Assembly: GCF_050483325.1 (NCBI RefSeq)
Contig: NZ_JBCMYF010000019.1
Location: 1-64,000 of the forward strand
Direction of reading: 5' to 3'
Length of the DNA stretch: 64,000 nucleotides
DNA from: Bacillus_P idriensis_A
GTDB lineage: Bacteria > Bacillota > Bacilli > Bacillales > Bacillaceae
The stretch's first letter is position 1, and each line of letters opens with the position of its first letter. A program made the translations under genes and the position numbers. Under the pieces are notes generated by a model, which did not search any database, was not told the DNA's origin, and was given only the letters and a program-made list of their open reading frames with translations. This document shows positions 33,778 through 42,908 of this stretch, piece after piece.

Positions 33778-33894
33778 AAGCAGGCTATTTTGTCCTGCTT
33801 TCCATTCTATATAAATTGACAATTCATTCTCTCACCGTCTATTATACGTTTATGAGATTAAACATATAAACACTTTGAGGGGTGGATAAAATAA

Positions 33895-35274
33895 ATGACT
33901 GGAAAAGAACAGATACAAGCTCTTCTCTCAAATCAAAGAGCATTCTTTTTAAAAGGAAATACTAGAAGTGTACAGGGAAGATATGATCACCTCGGCAAGC
34001 TTCGTCTAGCTATAAAGAAAAAGGAACGTGCGATCATGGATGCATTGAACAAAGATTTAAACAAATCCGAGTTTGAAGCCTATTCAACCGAGATCGGCAT
34101 CCTTCTCGAGGAGATTTCATTCTCACAAAAGAATCTTAAAAAATGGGCTGCTCCTAAAAAGGTGAAAACGGCCATGACCCATATCGGCACAACAGGGAAA
34201 ATTGTTCCGGAGCCTTTTGGAACAGCGCTTATTATTGCACCTTGGAATTATCCGTTTCAGCTTGCACTATCTCCGCTTGTCGGCGCGATTGCCGCAGGAA
34301 ACACAGCGGTTCTGAAACCATCTGAATTTGCACCGAGCGTATCCAGGCTTTTGAAAGAACTTGTAGAAGAAGTCTTTCCTTCAGAACTTGTCGCAGTTGT
34401 TGAAGGCGGTATTGAAACGAATCAACTGCTTCTCGGCCAGAAATTCGATACGATTTTCTTTACAGGAAGTGTGCCCGTCGGAAAAATTGTAATGGAGGCT
34501 GCATCTAAGCACCTTACACCCGTCACATTGGAGCTTGGCGGAAAAAGCCCGTGCATTGTCCACAAAGATGCTGATTTATTGCTGTCTGCAAAAAGAATTG
34601 CATTCGGAAAGTTTACAAATGCGGGTCAAACCTGCATCGCCCCGGACTATCTGCTTGTTCACAGTGAAGTAAAGAAAGAATTCTTATCTTTCCTTCAAGC
34701 CGCAGTAACGGAAATGTTCAGCGGGAATCCGCTTTTAAACGAGAATTACAGCAGAATGATCAGTGAGAAGCACTTCGACCGATTAATAGGATTTTTCTCA
34801 GACGGAAAGGCAATTTTGGGCGGATCAGCTGATCGTGATTCTTTGAAAATTGCTCCAACAATTTTAGAGGATGTAAAGGCAGATGCAGCTGTTATGCAGG
34901 AAGAGATCTTCGGTCCAATTCTACCGGTGATGGAATATTCCGATCTAGATGATGCGGTTACCTTTATTCAAGCTCGTCCTAAACCGCTTGCTCTGTACTT
35001 GTTTACTTCAAGTCAACAGACGGAGCAGCAGATTATTGGACAGGTTTCCTTTGGCGGCGGATGCATAAACGATACGCTCATGCATATCGCAACGCCGCAT
35101 CTTCCATTTGGGGGAGTAGGGGAAAGCGGGATGGGCAATTATCACGGCAAGTACAGTTTTGAAGCCTTCTCTCATTACAAAAGTGTCCTCCATCAAACAA
35201 CAAAATTTGATTTCAGCTTCAGATATCCTAACGCAAAAAACGGACTGAAGTTGATAAAAAGATTGCTTAAATAA
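33895..35274 (+). CDS. ywdH: Aldehyde dehydrogenase (YwdH-like)
   Basis: NAD(P)-dependent oxidation of aldehydes to acids. 459 residues, near the length of B. subtilis YwdH and shorter than classical ALDHs, as usual for class 3-type enzymes. Visible are APWNYPFQL near 120, FTGSVPVGK near 190, the catalytic Glu in LELGGKSPCIV (near 217), the catalytic Cys in NAGQTCIAPDY (near 251) and EEIFGPILPV near 345. GAGGGGTGG is the ribosome site. Likely role: detoxifying fatty or aromatic aldehydes. Single gene. Confidence 0.88.
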   Translation: MTGKEQIQALLSNQRAFFLKGNTRSVQGRYDHLGKLRLAIKKKERAIMDALNKDLNKSEFEAYSTEIGILLEEISFSQKNLKKWAAPKKVKTAMTHIGTTGKIVPEPFGTALIIAPWNYPFQLALSPLVGAIAAGNTAVLKPSEFAPSVSRLLKELVEEVFPSELVAVVEGGIETNQLLLGQKFDTIFFTGSVPVGKIVMEAASKHLTPVTLELGGKSPCIVHKDADLLLSAKRIAFGKFTNAGQTCIAPDYLLVHSEVKKEFLSFLQAAVTEMFSGNPLLNENYSRMISEKHFDRLIGFFSDGKAILGGSADRDSLKIAPTILEDVKADAAVMQEEIFGPILPVMEYSDLDDAVTFIQARPKPLALYLFTSSQQTEQQIIGQVSFGGGCINDTLMHIATPHLPFGGVGESGMGNYHGKYSFEAFSHYKSVLHQTTKFDFSFRYPNAKNGLKLIKRLLK

Positions 35275-35277
35275 AAG

Positions 35278-35312
35278 AAAGCAGCGGACTGAATAAGGTT
35301 CGCTGCTTTTTT
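35278..35312 (+). terminator. ywdH terminator
   Basis: AAAGCAGCGGACT / GGTTCGCTGCTTT with T tail. Confidence 0.88.
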
Positions 35313-35323
35313 AGCAAAGAAAA

Positions 35324-35388
35324 AAAGTGATTACTCACTTTACAAAAGAATAAACATAGCTTAAGGTAAAAATGAGTGATTACTCACT
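35324..35388. promoter_or_regulatory. Two TetR-type operators before the ABC-TetR operon
   Basis: AAAGTGATTACTCACTTT at 35324-35341 (7-bp arms, TTAC centre) and AGTGATTACTCACT at 35375-35388, centres 49 bp apart. The TetR regulator of the same operon (37207) is the natural candidate to bind them. Confidence 0.75.
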
Positions 35389-35410
35389 TTTAAATCGGGA
35401 GGTTTTTCAT

Positions 35411-36136
35411 ATGAGTGAAAAGAGCATTGTGCTTCAATCCGTTTCAAAATCGTTCGGTAAAAAAGAAGTAATAAAAAATGTTTCTTTTTCAGTAGGAATA
35501 GGAGAAATTTTTGGCCTGCTTGGACCTTCAGGCTCTGGGAAAACAACGTTAATAAAAATGATAGTCGGCATTGAAGAAGCAAGCACAGGGGAAGCAAACG
35601 TGTTAGGAGTGAAAATGCCAGACTTGGAATCTCTGAAAAACATCGGATTCATGGCACAGTCAGATGCTCTATACGGAGAGCTTACCGGAAAAGAAAATAT
35701 CGCTTTTTTCGCAGCTCTCAGCGGTTTAAAAGGAAAAAAGAAAAAAGAGAGAATTCAGTATGTGATGGATCTTGTTAACCTTTCTGAACATGCCTCGAAA
35801 CGGACAGGAGATTATTCAGGAGGAATGAAGCGCCGGCTGTCTCTTGCAATTGCAATGCTTCATGAACCGCAGATCCTTGTCCTTGATGAGCCGACGGTGG
35901 GGATAGATCCAATCCTGCGCCAGTCAATTTGGGAGGAGCTTGAGAACATCAGGCGGACAGGAACGACGGTTGTTGTGACAACGCATGTAATGGATGAAGC
36001 TGAAAAATGTGACAGGATTGGCTTCATTCGGGAAGGAGCCCTTATCGCTTCAGGAACTCCTGCACAACTAAAATCAGACTCTGAGTCAAACACCATTGAA
36101 GAAGCCTTTTTAGCTTACGGAGGTGCAAAAGAATGA
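35411..36136 (+). CDS. ABC transporter ATPase
   Basis: 241-residue ATPase subunit of an ABC-2 type exporter. Walker A GPSGSGKTT (near 39), Q-loop MAQSD near 80, signature YSGGMKRRLSLA (near 134), Walker B ILVLDEPTVGIDP (near 153) and H-loop TTHVMDEAEKC. The ATG at 35411 follows GGGAGGTTTTTC; a longer in-frame frame from 35372 overlaps the operator. It overlaps the permease gene by 4 nt. Likely drug or lipid efflux, repressed by the TetR protein of the operon. Confidence 0.9.
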   Translation: MSEKSIVLQSVSKSFGKKEVIKNVSFSVGIGEIFGLLGPSGSGKTTLIKMIVGIEEASTGEANVLGVKMPDLESLKNIGFMAQSDALYGELTGKENIAFFAALSGLKGKKKKERIQYVMDLVNLSEHASKRTGDYSGGMKRRLSLAIAMLHEPQILVLDEPTVGIDPILRQSIWEELENIRRTGTTVVVTTHVMDEAEKCDRIGFIREGALIASGTPAQLKSDSESNTIEEAFLAYGGAKE

Positions 36137-37146
36137 GGGTGCTTGCGATTGTGATACGGATTATTCAGCAATTTGTCCGGGATAAGCGGACGCTTGCGCT
36201 GATGCTTATTGCCCCGCTGTTCATCCTTACTTTAATGAGCTTTATTTTTGACAGTGAGGTTTATTCACCCAAAATAGGCGTGCATGGAGCCCCGGAGCAA
36301 GTGGTGACAGTTCTCAAAGAGAATGATAGTAAAGTCATAGAATACGATGAAAATGCACCGGGAAAATGGATGGAAGCAGACAGCCTGGATGCATTTGTTT
36401 CTTTTGATAAAGGAGAAACAGAGATAACATTAGAAGGCTCTGATCCAAGTGTAAGCCGGACAGTGCTCGGTCTTATGCAAAAAAGCGCAAAACAGGATCA
36501 GCAAGCAGAGCCGGCTGTGAACTACCTGCACGGATCAAGTGATATGACATCCTTTGATAACATCGGTCCAATTCTTATAGGGGTATTCATCTTTTTCTTT
36601 GTTTTCCTGATTGCAGGTGTTTCTTTTCTGCGTGAAAGAACAAGCGGAACATTGGACCGGATTATGGCGACACCGCTTAAACGCTTTGAACTGGTTCTTG
36701 GGTATGTGATCGGCTTTGGTATTTTTACTACATTTCAGGCCATTTTGATATCGGCATTTTCCATAAGTGTGCTGGACATGATGATGGAAGGACCTTACTT
36801 CTATGTTCTTCTTATTACGTTTCTCCTTGCTATGACCTCTTTGACACTTGGCACATTGCTGTCTGCATTTGCAAATAACGAGCTGCAGATGTTTCAATTC
36901 ATACCGCTTGTCATTGTGCCGCAAATTTTCTTTTCAGGTCTTTTTAAACTCGAAACGATGGCGGATTGGCTGCAGTCCATCAGTTATGCCATGCCGCTTA
37001 AATACGGTGCGGATGCTCTGCAGGGAATTATGATTAAAGGATATGGATGGGGGGATATTGCACAGGATGTCTATATTCTGCTTGGATTTTCACTCGCTTT
37101 CCTGATTCTTAATATCTTCGCGTTGAAAAAGGTGAGGAGGCTGTAA
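36133..37146 (+). CDS. ABC-2 type permease
   Basis: 337 residues. One N-terminal membrane helix (about 22-42), a long extracytoplasmic loop (about 45-145), then five helices (about 148-335) with the ABC-2 pattern FLRERTSGTLDRIMATPLKRFELVLGYVIGFGIF. This is the topology of YhgE/YbhS-like and DrrB-like exporters. Partner of the ATPase upstream, overlapping it by 4 nt (ATGA). Substrate unknown. Confidence 0.88.
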   Translation: MRVLAIVIRIIQQFVRDKRTLALMLIAPLFILTLMSFIFDSEVYSPKIGVHGAPEQVVTVLKENDSKVIEYDENAPGKWMEADSLDAFVSFDKGETEITLEGSDPSVSRTVLGLMQKSAKQDQQAEPAVNYLHGSSDMTSFDNIGPILIGVFIFFFVFLIAGVSFLRERTSGTLDRIMATPLKRFELVLGYVIGFGIFTTFQAILISAFSISVLDMMMEGPYFYVLLITFLLAMTSLTLGTLLSAFANNELQMFQFIPLVIVPQIFFSGLFKLETMADWLQSISYAMPLKYGADALQGIMIKGYGWGDIAQDVYILLGFSLAFLILNIFALKKVRRL

Positions 37147-37206
37147 TGCCGGTGTTCTCTTTTTCATTTATAATATGAAATATAGATGAACGAGGAGTTT
37201 TAAAAA

Positions 37207-37860
37207 ATGAGCAAACAATTTTCCATTGAAGAGCTGCTTAAGCTGACAGATGAAGATGTCAAGATGAGCGAAAAACAAAAAAAAGTAGTAGAAGCTGCCA
37301 TTGAAATATTTGCAGATAAAGGGTTTGCAGCCGCATCAACCAGCGAAATTGCTAAAAAAGCAGGAGTCGCAGAAGGCACGATCTTCCGTCATTATCAAAC
37401 GAAAAAAGACCTGCTGTTTTCAATTGTCATGCCGACTATAACAAAATTCATTGCCCCGTTTTTAGTGAGGAATTTTCTTCAGGACGTGACAAAACAGAAT
37501 CATCAGGACCTCGAACAAATGCTGAGATTCATTCTTGAAAACCGCTATGAGTTTATCAAGAAAAATCACCCTGTCATCAAGATTTTGCTGCAGGAAGTTT
37601 TTTTTCATGAAGAGTTCAGGGGGGAGCTCCGCAAAGTCGTAGAAGAACATGCAGTTGAGAAGCTGAAGCAGCTGATCACTCACTTTCAGGGAAAAGGTGA
37701 GATGGTTGAAATGCCTCCGGAAACGGTTCTTCGAATGATTATCACCACAATTATGGGGTTCCTGATTGGAAGGTTCATTATCCTGCCGGATCTGGACTGG
37801 GATGATGAAGCTGAAAAAGAATATACGATCCAGTTTCTTTTGCATGGATTGATGAAATAG
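37207..37860 (+). CDS. TetR/AcrR family regulator
   Basis: 217 residues. The helix-turn-helix is at about 27-70 (AAIEIFADKGFAAASTSEIAKKAGVAEGTIFRHYQTKKDLL), followed by a helical ligand domain. It is the third gene of the ABC operon, 60 nt after the permease with its own GAGGAG ribosome site. The two AGTGATTACTCACT palindromes at the operon promoter are its likely target, so it would repress its own operon until the pump's substrate binds. Confidence 0.9.
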   Translation: MSKQFSIEELLKLTDEDVKMSEKQKKVVEAAIEIFADKGFAAASTSEIAKKAGVAEGTIFRHYQTKKDLLFSIVMPTITKFIAPFLVRNFLQDVTKQNHQDLEQMLRFILENRYEFIKKNHPVIKILLQEVFFHEEFRGELRKVVEEHAVEKLKQLITHFQGKGEMVEMPPETVLRMIITTIMGFLIGRFIILPDLDWDDEAEKEYTIQFLLHGLMK

Positions 37861-37862
37861 GG

Positions 37863-37893
37863 AAGGCTGCTCATAGAATGAGCGGCTTTTTTC
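37863..37893 (+). terminator. Terminator of the ABC-TetR operon
   Basis: AAGGCTGCTCAT / ATGAGCGGCTTTTTT. Confidence 0.85.
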
Positions 37894-37901
37894 TCATAAA
37901 A

Positions 37902-37930
37902 AAACAGAGTCCGGTTTTCGGACTCTGTCT
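37902..37930 (-). terminator. Terminator of the metT gene
   Basis: ACAGAGTCCG / CGGACTCTGT; on the minus strand it is followed by TTTTTTT. Confidence 0.88.
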
Positions 37931-37937
37931 ATAAGAT

Positions 37938-39224
37938 TTACCGGGATTCTTTAAATTTCGGATAGCCTATAATGATTGCAGCAATACCCATAATGGCAAT
38001 TAAGAATGGGTAAAAAGAAAATGGCAGGATATCAGTTGGTGAAATCTCAGCAAATTGAGCGGCAGTAAGCATTTGAGCACCGTAAGGAATTAACCCCTGT
38101 ATACTGCAAGAGAAAATATCCAATAGACTCGCAGATTTACGTTTATCAATCTCATACTTATCCGCCATATCTTTTGCGAGAGAACCTGCTGCAATAATTG
38201 AGATCGTATTATTCGCAGTTGCAAGGTTTGTCGTGCTCACAAGACCGGCAATGGCAAATTCTGCTCCTTTTTTAGAAGAAATTCTTCTTGTCATTGCTTC
38301 TAAAATAAAGTGAATGCCGCCGTTTCGTTTAATTAATTCAACCATTCCGCCGATTAAGAGGGAAAGAATGACTAATTCGGCCATCCCCATAATACCATCT
38401 GTTATTTTCTGAAGAAATGCTGTTAACGTGTAACTGCCATCAGAAAAGCCGATGATTCCGCTAAGCAGGATGCCTCCAGATAAAACAATGATGACATTCA
38501 TTCCAAGAAGAGCTGTTACAAGAACAGCTATATAAGGAAGCATTTTAATGAAATTGAATTCTCCGGGCGAAACGGGAGATTGATTGCCTAGAGAAATGAC
38601 AATTAAAGCAACACTAGTAATGATGGCTGCCGGCAAGACAATAAAGAAGTTCACCTTGAACTTGTCTCTCATTTCCGTTTGCTGTGTCCGGACTGCAGCT
38701 ATCGTTGTATCTGATATAAAAGACAGGTTGTCCCCGAACATCGCACCGCCGATAACGGCAGCCATAGCAAGAGCTACTGAAATATCAGCTTCTGCACTGA
38801 TGCCGACTCCAATTGGAGCAAGTGCAGCAATGGTACCCATTGAAGTACCCATTGCAAGCGAGATAAAAGCTCCAATGATAAATAACCCAACAATCAAAAA
38901 GCTCTGCGGCAAAAATGAAAGAGCAAGATTAACTGTAGATTCAACTGCTCCCATCCCTTTTGCCACTTCTGAGAAGGCTCCTGCCAGGATGAAGATAAAG
39001 ACCATGATCATCAAATCGGGATGGCCTGCCCCTTTAGCGAAATTCTCAATCTTTGCTGTGAACGTCTCTTTCCTGTTCATCATAAGAGCTGCCCCGGATG
39101 CAATGATAATCGCAACAAGAATCGGCATCTTATAAAAATCGCCTGTTATAATACCAGACCCTACAAATAGGGCAAGAAATATGATTAATGGCAATAATGC
39201 CAGTCCATTTCCTTTTGTCTCCAT
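37938..39224 (-). CDS. metT: NhaC-family transporter, likely methionine uptake (MetT type)
   Basis: About 428 residues with roughly eleven membrane helices, of the NhaC/Na+-antiporter superfamily; blocks AMGTSMGTIAALAPIGVGI and GGAMFGDNLSFISDTTIAA are typical. A SAM-I riboswitch controls it, and NhaC-type proteins under S-box control were predicted by comparative genomics to be methionine transporters (MetT). So sodium-coupled methionine uptake is more likely here than Na+/H+ exchange, as inference. The ATG at 39224 follows AAAGGTGG; the GTG at 39233 overlaps that site. Confidence 0.8.
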   Translation of the reverse strand: METKGNGLALLPLIIFLALFVGSGIITGDFYKMPILVAIIIASGAALMMNRKETFTAKIENFAKGAGHPDLMIMVFIFILAGAFSEVAKGMGAVESTVNLALSFLPQSFLIVGLFIIGAFISLAMGTSMGTIAALAPIGVGISAEADISVALAMAAVIGGAMFGDNLSFISDTTIAAVRTQQTEMRDKFKVNFFIVLPAAIITSVALIVISLGNQSPVSPGEFNFIKMLPYIAVLVTALLGMNVIIVLSGGILLSGIIGFSDGSYTLTAFLQKITDGIMGMAELVILSLLIGGMVELIKRNGGIHFILEAMTRRISSKKGAEFAIAGLVSTTNLATANNTISIIAAGSLAKDMADKYEIDKRKSASLLDIFSCSIQGLIPYGAQMLTAAQFAEISPTDILPFSFYPFLIAIMGIAAIIIGYPKFKESR

Positions 39225-39241
39225 GTGTACCACCTTTCTTT

Positions 39242-39280
39242 CTAAAAAAAAGATCTCTTCTAAAATAAGAAGAGACCCTA
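39242..39280 (-). terminator. Riboswitch expression-platform terminator
   Basis: On the minus strand TCTCTTCT / AGAAGAGA with loop TATTTT, then TCTTTTTTTT. Lies between the SAM aptamer and metT; predicted to form when SAM is bound. Confidence 0.85.
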
Positions 39281-39299
39281 TATCCGGAATGGAAATAAG

Positions 39300-39411
39300 C
39301 TCTTCTCATTTTTCAAGCTCAGGGCCTGCTGGAATTGGCACAGCACTCGTAATTGCGAGTCCGCTGCCGAGGCATCACAGGGCCAGTCCCTCTGCCTCTC
39401 TTAATAAGAAG
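39300..39411 (-). ncRNA. SAM-I riboswitch (S-box)
   Basis: On the minus strand it reads CTTATTAAGAGAGGCAGAGG, GACTGGCCCTGTGATGCC, CGGCAGCGG, GTGCTGTGCCAATTCC and GCAGGCCCTGAGC, closing with GAGAAGAG against CTTCTT. These are the S-box core elements (GGUGGAGGGACUGGCCC-type helix P2, CGGCAACC-type P3 strand, GUGCNAAUUCC J3/4). A terminator follows. Controls metT by SAM level. Confidence 0.92.
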
Positions 39412-39575
39412 ATATATGTGTGTTTTTAAAAAAGTCCTTTCCTACATTAAGGGGTTATTGTGTAAAAGTCAATTGGTAGATATAACAAATATTTTTTTCG
39501 AAATTGTTTGAATTTACCGTTATCTGTGGAATAAAATAAACTATATAGTCGGTTTTAAAGAAAGGCGGTGTAAAA

Positions 39576-40199
39576 GTGGCTCCAATCGTTTCAAATGAAT
39601 ATAAGGAGAAAAAAAAGCGTCATATTCTTGAGAGTGCCCTGAAGGCTTTTGGGGAAAAAGGATTTCAGCTTGCAACAATAGACGATATTGTTGCTGAATC
39701 CGGTTTAAGCAAAGGGGCGATTTACAACTACTTTAAAAGTAAGGAGGAGATTTATCTTCAGCTGATGCAGGTGCGGACAGAGGAGAATATCGCAAAGCTG
39801 AAAAAAACCTTTCAAGAAAGTGTAACTGCAAAAGAAAAACTTCACCGGTTTTTCAAAAACTACGCGGAAATTGAGCTATCAGAAAAGTGGCAGAAAATGA
39901 TCGGAGTACACCTTGAATTCTGGATTCACTCAGGCAGGGACGAAGAGCTGAAGCAAGTCATGACAGACCGTTATGACAATGTCTATCAAGCACTTCTCAT
40001 TGAAATCATTGAAGAAGGCATCAAGCAGAATGAATTTAAAATAGACACTGATCCTTCGCTCGTATCTTCTATGGTGTGGGGAACCATAGATGGCATATGT
40101 CTTCACTATTCAGTAATAGGCGGGAGTTATCCTTATCAAAAACAAATTCGTGCTTTAGAAGAAATGATCTTTTTGTACTTGGGAAAAGGGAGAGCTTAA
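39576..40199 (+). CDS. TetR/AcrR family regulator
   Basis: 207 residues with GTG start after AAAGGCGGTG. Helix-turn-helix at about 17-60 (ESALKAFGEKGFQLATIDDIVAESGLSKGAIYNYFKSKEEIY), then a C-terminal domain of the TetR_C_6-like group with HLEFWIHSGRDEELKQVMTDRYD. No transporter is directly attached; the neighbour downstream is an acetyltransferase 72 nt away. Target genes unknown. Confidence 0.85.
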   Translation: MAPIVSNEYKEKKKRHILESALKAFGEKGFQLATIDDIVAESGLSKGAIYNYFKSKEEIYLQLMQVRTEENIAKLKKTFQESVTAKEKLHRFFKNYAEIELSEKWQKMIGVHLEFWIHSGRDEELKQVMTDRYDNVYQALLIEIIEEGIKQNEFKIDTDPSLVSSMVWGTIDGICLHYSVIGGSYPYQKQIRALEEMIFLYLGKGRA

Positions 40200-40270
40200 G
40201 TTTTAAAAATGAGAATCGCAGAAACTAAGAGGTTAGAAAGCTTACAGTCTACTGAGAAAAGGGGTACGGT

Positions 40271-41149
40271 ATGATCACCATTAAAAGATTGTCTCAATGT
40301 ACGCTTGAAGAAGCATTGACCGCATGGAATAAAGGCTTTGAGGGATATTATTTTGATATGACGCTGTCTCTTGAGAATTTTTTTAATCGAATGGTGCTTG
40401 AAAACCTTTCGCCGTCATTATCTGTTGTTGCTTTTCACGGCTCGAAACCGGTTGGGCTTGTCCTGAATGGAATCAGAACCATAAATGGCAAAAAAATTGC
40501 ATGGAACGGCGGAACCGGTGTTGCTCCTGAGTACAGAAGCAAAGGGGTCGGGGTTAAGCTGATGGAAGAAGTATTATCCCTTTATGAAAAAGAAAATGTA
40601 GACACAGCTACTCTTGAAGCCGTTTCTCATAATGATCGTGCGATTAAGCTTTATGAAAAAATGGGCTATAAGGTAGTAGACAGGATTGCACATCTCGGAC
40701 ATACAGCTCCGCTTAAGCTGGAAGAACCAAAAGGCGGATTTCATGTTGAGGTTAAAAAACCGCGGGACGTACAGAATATCCCTTTTTATAACAAACTGAT
40801 GCCATGGCAGGTGCAGTGGCAAAACATCAGGGATGGTGAATCCATTCTTGCTGTAAATGAAAAAGGGGAAACCATCGGATTTGCCCTGTCAAAACGGAAA
40901 TATGAGGATGACGGAACGCTGTCAGGCATCCTTTTGTTTCAATGTGAGGCACATCCTGAACTTCAGGAGAAAGAAGCGCTTGTACGTTCGCTGCTGCATG
41001 AAGCATTGGCATTCTCTAACACGGAAGAGATTCAAAGAACGGCAGTCAATCTATCTAAATCGAATCAGCTGGTCCTTGAAATCTTAGAAAAAGAAGGGTT
41101 CATTGAAAAAGCTGAGCAGGTATTTATGATCAAAGAGATGTCTGCATAG
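40271..41149 (+). CDS. Two-part GNAT acetyltransferase
   Basis: 292 residues. The N-terminal half is a clear GNAT domain with NGGTGVAPEYRSKGVGVKLMEEVLSLYEK (acetyl-CoA loop, about 77-105) and the EAVSHNDRAIKLYEKMGY motif B (about 116-133). The C-terminal half (about 150-292) looks like a second, degenerate GNAT-like fold. Such tandem proteins occur in Bacillus; the acceptor is unknown. AAAAGGGGTACGGT provides the ribosome site. Confidence 0.82.
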   Translation: MITIKRLSQCTLEEALTAWNKGFEGYYFDMTLSLENFFNRMVLENLSPSLSVVAFHGSKPVGLVLNGIRTINGKKIAWNGGTGVAPEYRSKGVGVKLMEEVLSLYEKENVDTATLEAVSHNDRAIKLYEKMGYKVVDRIAHLGHTAPLKLEEPKGGFHVEVKKPRDVQNIPFYNKLMPWQVQWQNIRDGESILAVNEKGETIGFALSKRKYEDDGTLSGILLFQCEAHPELQEKEALVRSLLHEALAFSNTEEIQRTAVNLSKSNQLVLEILEKEGFIEKAEQVFMIKEMSA

Positions 41150-41198
41150 AATCCATTCATTTACAAACCCTATGAAAAAGAAGGAAGGGGTTGTAAAA

Positions 41199-41525
41199 AT
41201 GAAGAGATGGCTGAACATCTTACTGATTTTCTGTTTGGCAGGAAGCAGTATGTCTGCGTTTTCTGTTCAAGCTCATGCAGAAACCAAAGTGCTTTCCTAT
41301 GAAGAGTACGGAAGAGTTGCCATGCAGAAGACCATGGAAAAATACCCTGGTGCTCAAATCACAGACTATCTTCATGTAGGAAAAAAGAGAAAAACAACAA
41401 CTTCAATCGAAACGTTCAAGCTAACGCTGAAGGAAAAGAATAAAACGTTTCAAGTGTTTGTTTTGGTTGAATATAATGAGAAAACCAAAAAAGTGGTCAA
41501 GGTTACATTTAAAAAGGCAAGTTAA
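41199..41525 (+). CDS. Secreted DUF3889-like protein
   Basis: 108 residues with a signal peptide (about 1-28, cleaved after VQAHA). The mature part has YEEYGRVAMQKTMEKYPGAQITDYLHVGKKRK and then beta-strand-like TSIETFKLTLKEKNKTFQVFVLVEYNEKT, the pattern of DUF3889 proteins of Bacillus. Function unknown. The ATG at 41199 follows AAGGAAGGGG; an ATG 27 nt upstream in frame would add a charged extension before the signal peptide. Confidence 0.7.
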   Translation: MKRWLNILLIFCLAGSSMSAFSVQAHAETKVLSYEEYGRVAMQKTMEKYPGAQITDYLHVGKKRKTTTSIETFKLTLKEKNKTFQVFVLVEYNEKTKKVVKVTFKKAS

Positions 41526-41526
41526 A

Positions 41527-41562
41527 ATTAGGCGGTCCCTCTATGGGATGGCCTTTTTTATT
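41527..41562 (+). terminator. Terminator after DUF3889-like gene
   Basis: GGCGGTCCC / GGGATGGCC with loop TCTAT and six T's; one mismatch. Confidence 0.75.
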
Positions 41563-41590
41563 TGAAATCAGTCTATTTACATAATTTGTA

Positions 41591-41641
41591 TTGACAATGT
41601 TTTACAATGTGATATATAGTTAATTACATAAGTAACTAACC
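41591..41641 (+). promoter_or_regulatory. Promoter and GntR operator of the ABC operon
   Basis: TTGACA (41591-41596), 16-nt spacer, TATATA (41613-41618), overlapped by the inverted repeat AGTTAATTAC-ATAA-GTAACTAACC (41618-41641). The placement suits repression by the GntR protein encoded next. Confidence 0.7.
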
Positions 41642-41671
41642 AATTAACAAATGAACCGAAAGAGGGGTCGT

Positions 41672-42049
41672 ATGAATCCATTTTTAGATACCGACAGACC
41701 GATTTTTCAGCAAGTAGCGGAGCAGATAGAAGATGACATCATCAACGGCATGGTTCAGGAAGGAGAGAGAGTTCCATCGACAAATGAGTTTGCGGCACAT
41801 TATCAAATTAATCCGGCAACAGCAGCAAAGGGGATCAATCAGTTAGTGGAGAAAGGCATTCTTTTTAAGAAGAGAGGGATTGGAATGTTCGTAGCTGAAG
41901 GGGCAAAGGGGATATTAACTCTCAAGCGAAAAGAGCAATTTTACGAAGCCTTTATTTTGCCGCTGAAGACGGAAGCGGCAAAATTGAACATCAGTGTGAA
42001 GGATCTGAAAGAAATGCTTGAAAAAGGGAGCGGTCATAATGAAGGTTAA
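41672..42049 (+). CDS. GntR family regulator (YtrA/YhcF subfamily)
   Basis: 125 residues. Winged helix with RPIFQQVAEQIEDDIINGMVQEGERVPSTNEFAAHYQINPATAAKGINQLVEKGILFKKRGIGMFV (about 8-75), and only a short C-terminal dimer tail, the hallmark of the YtrA subfamily that controls ABC transporter operons. Followed, with overlap, by an ABC ATPase and a membrane protein. The ATG at 41672 follows AGAGGGG. Confidence 0.9.
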   Translation: MNPFLDTDRPIFQQVAEQIEDDIINGMVQEGERVPSTNEFAAHYQINPATAAKGINQLVEKGILFKKRGIGMFVAEGAKGILTLKRKEQFYEAFILPLKTEAAKLNISVKDLKEMLEKGSGHNEG

Positions 42050-42908
42050 TATGAATGAATTAACGAAGGTTTATGGCAAGAAAAGCGCGCTTGACGGCAT
42101 TACTCTGGAACTTGAAGAAAATAAGATATACGGTCTGCTCGGGCGGAATGGAGCAGGTAAAACGACATTGATGCAAATTCTTGCCGGTCAGATCCTGCCA
42201 ACAGATGGTTCAGTGTTAATAAATAACCAAAAACCTTTTGAAAATCAAGAGATAACGGAGTCGATCTGTTTGATCAATGAAAGTGAAAATTTTAAAAAAG
42301 GATTAAAGATAAAAGATGTCCTGAAAATCGCACGCTGCTTTTACCCGAATTGGAGCGCGGAAACAGCTGAAAAACTGCTGGAGGATTTTTATCTTCATGG
42401 AAATATGAAAGTCAAAGCCTTATCAAAGGGAATGGAATCTGCGCTGGGAATAACGGTTGGACTTGCAAGCCGGGCGAGAGTAACGATATTTGATGAGCCA
42501 TATATCGGTCTCGATGCTGCAGCAAGAAGCAGATTTTATGATTTGCTCTTGGAAGAGTACGAAGAAAATCCGCGTACGTTTATATTATCTACTCATCTAA
42601 TCGATGAAGTCAGCCGGCTGCTGGAAGAAATCCTTATTGTATCTGAAGGCAGGCTGCTGATGCAGAAAAATGCAGATGAACTTAGAGAGGAATCATTTTT
42701 GGTCAACGGATCCTCAGCAGAGATTGCTGAATTTGTAAAAAACAAAAACGTTATTTACCGCAAATCATTTGGAAGTATGGAACAGGCCGTCCTGTTTGGT
42801 GAAAACCGCCTGGACGCTAAAAAGGCTGGATTGCAGGTCGATCATGTGCCTGTTCAGGATTTAATGGTTTATTTAACAGCAAAACCGAAGGGCGGGATTT
42901 CTGCATGA
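42039..42908 (+). CDS. ABC transporter ATPase (YtrB/YhcG type)
   Basis: About 289 residues. Walker A GRNGAGKTT (near 38), Walker B VTIFDEPYIGLD (near 150) and H-loop STHLIDEVSRLLEE are good. The signature is degenerate (ALSKGMESALGI instead of LSGGQ), as is common in this subfamily. It begins inside the end of the GntR gene (11 nt overlap) and overlaps the permease by 4 nt. Likely an antibiotic-stress or peptide exporter like YtrBCDE of B. subtilis; substrate unknown. Confidence 0.88.
   Translation: MKVNMNELTKVYGKKSALDGITLELEENKIYGLLGRNGAGKTTLMQILAGQILPTDGSVLINNQKPFENQEITESICLINESENFKKGLKIKDVLKIARCFYPNWSAETAEKLLEDFYLHGNMKVKALSKGMESALGITVGLASRARVTIFDEPYIGLDAAARSRFYDLLLEEYEENPRTFILSTHLIDEVSRLLEEILIVSEGRLLMQKNADELREESFLVNGSSAEIAEFVKNKNVIYRKSFGSMEQAVLFGENRLDAKKAGLQVDHVPVQDLMVYLTAKPKGGISA

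Noticed and set aside
38584..39135. 183-codon plus-strand frame opposite metT
   Set aside because: It is the antisense of a clear membrane transporter with matching frame bias; no ribosome site.
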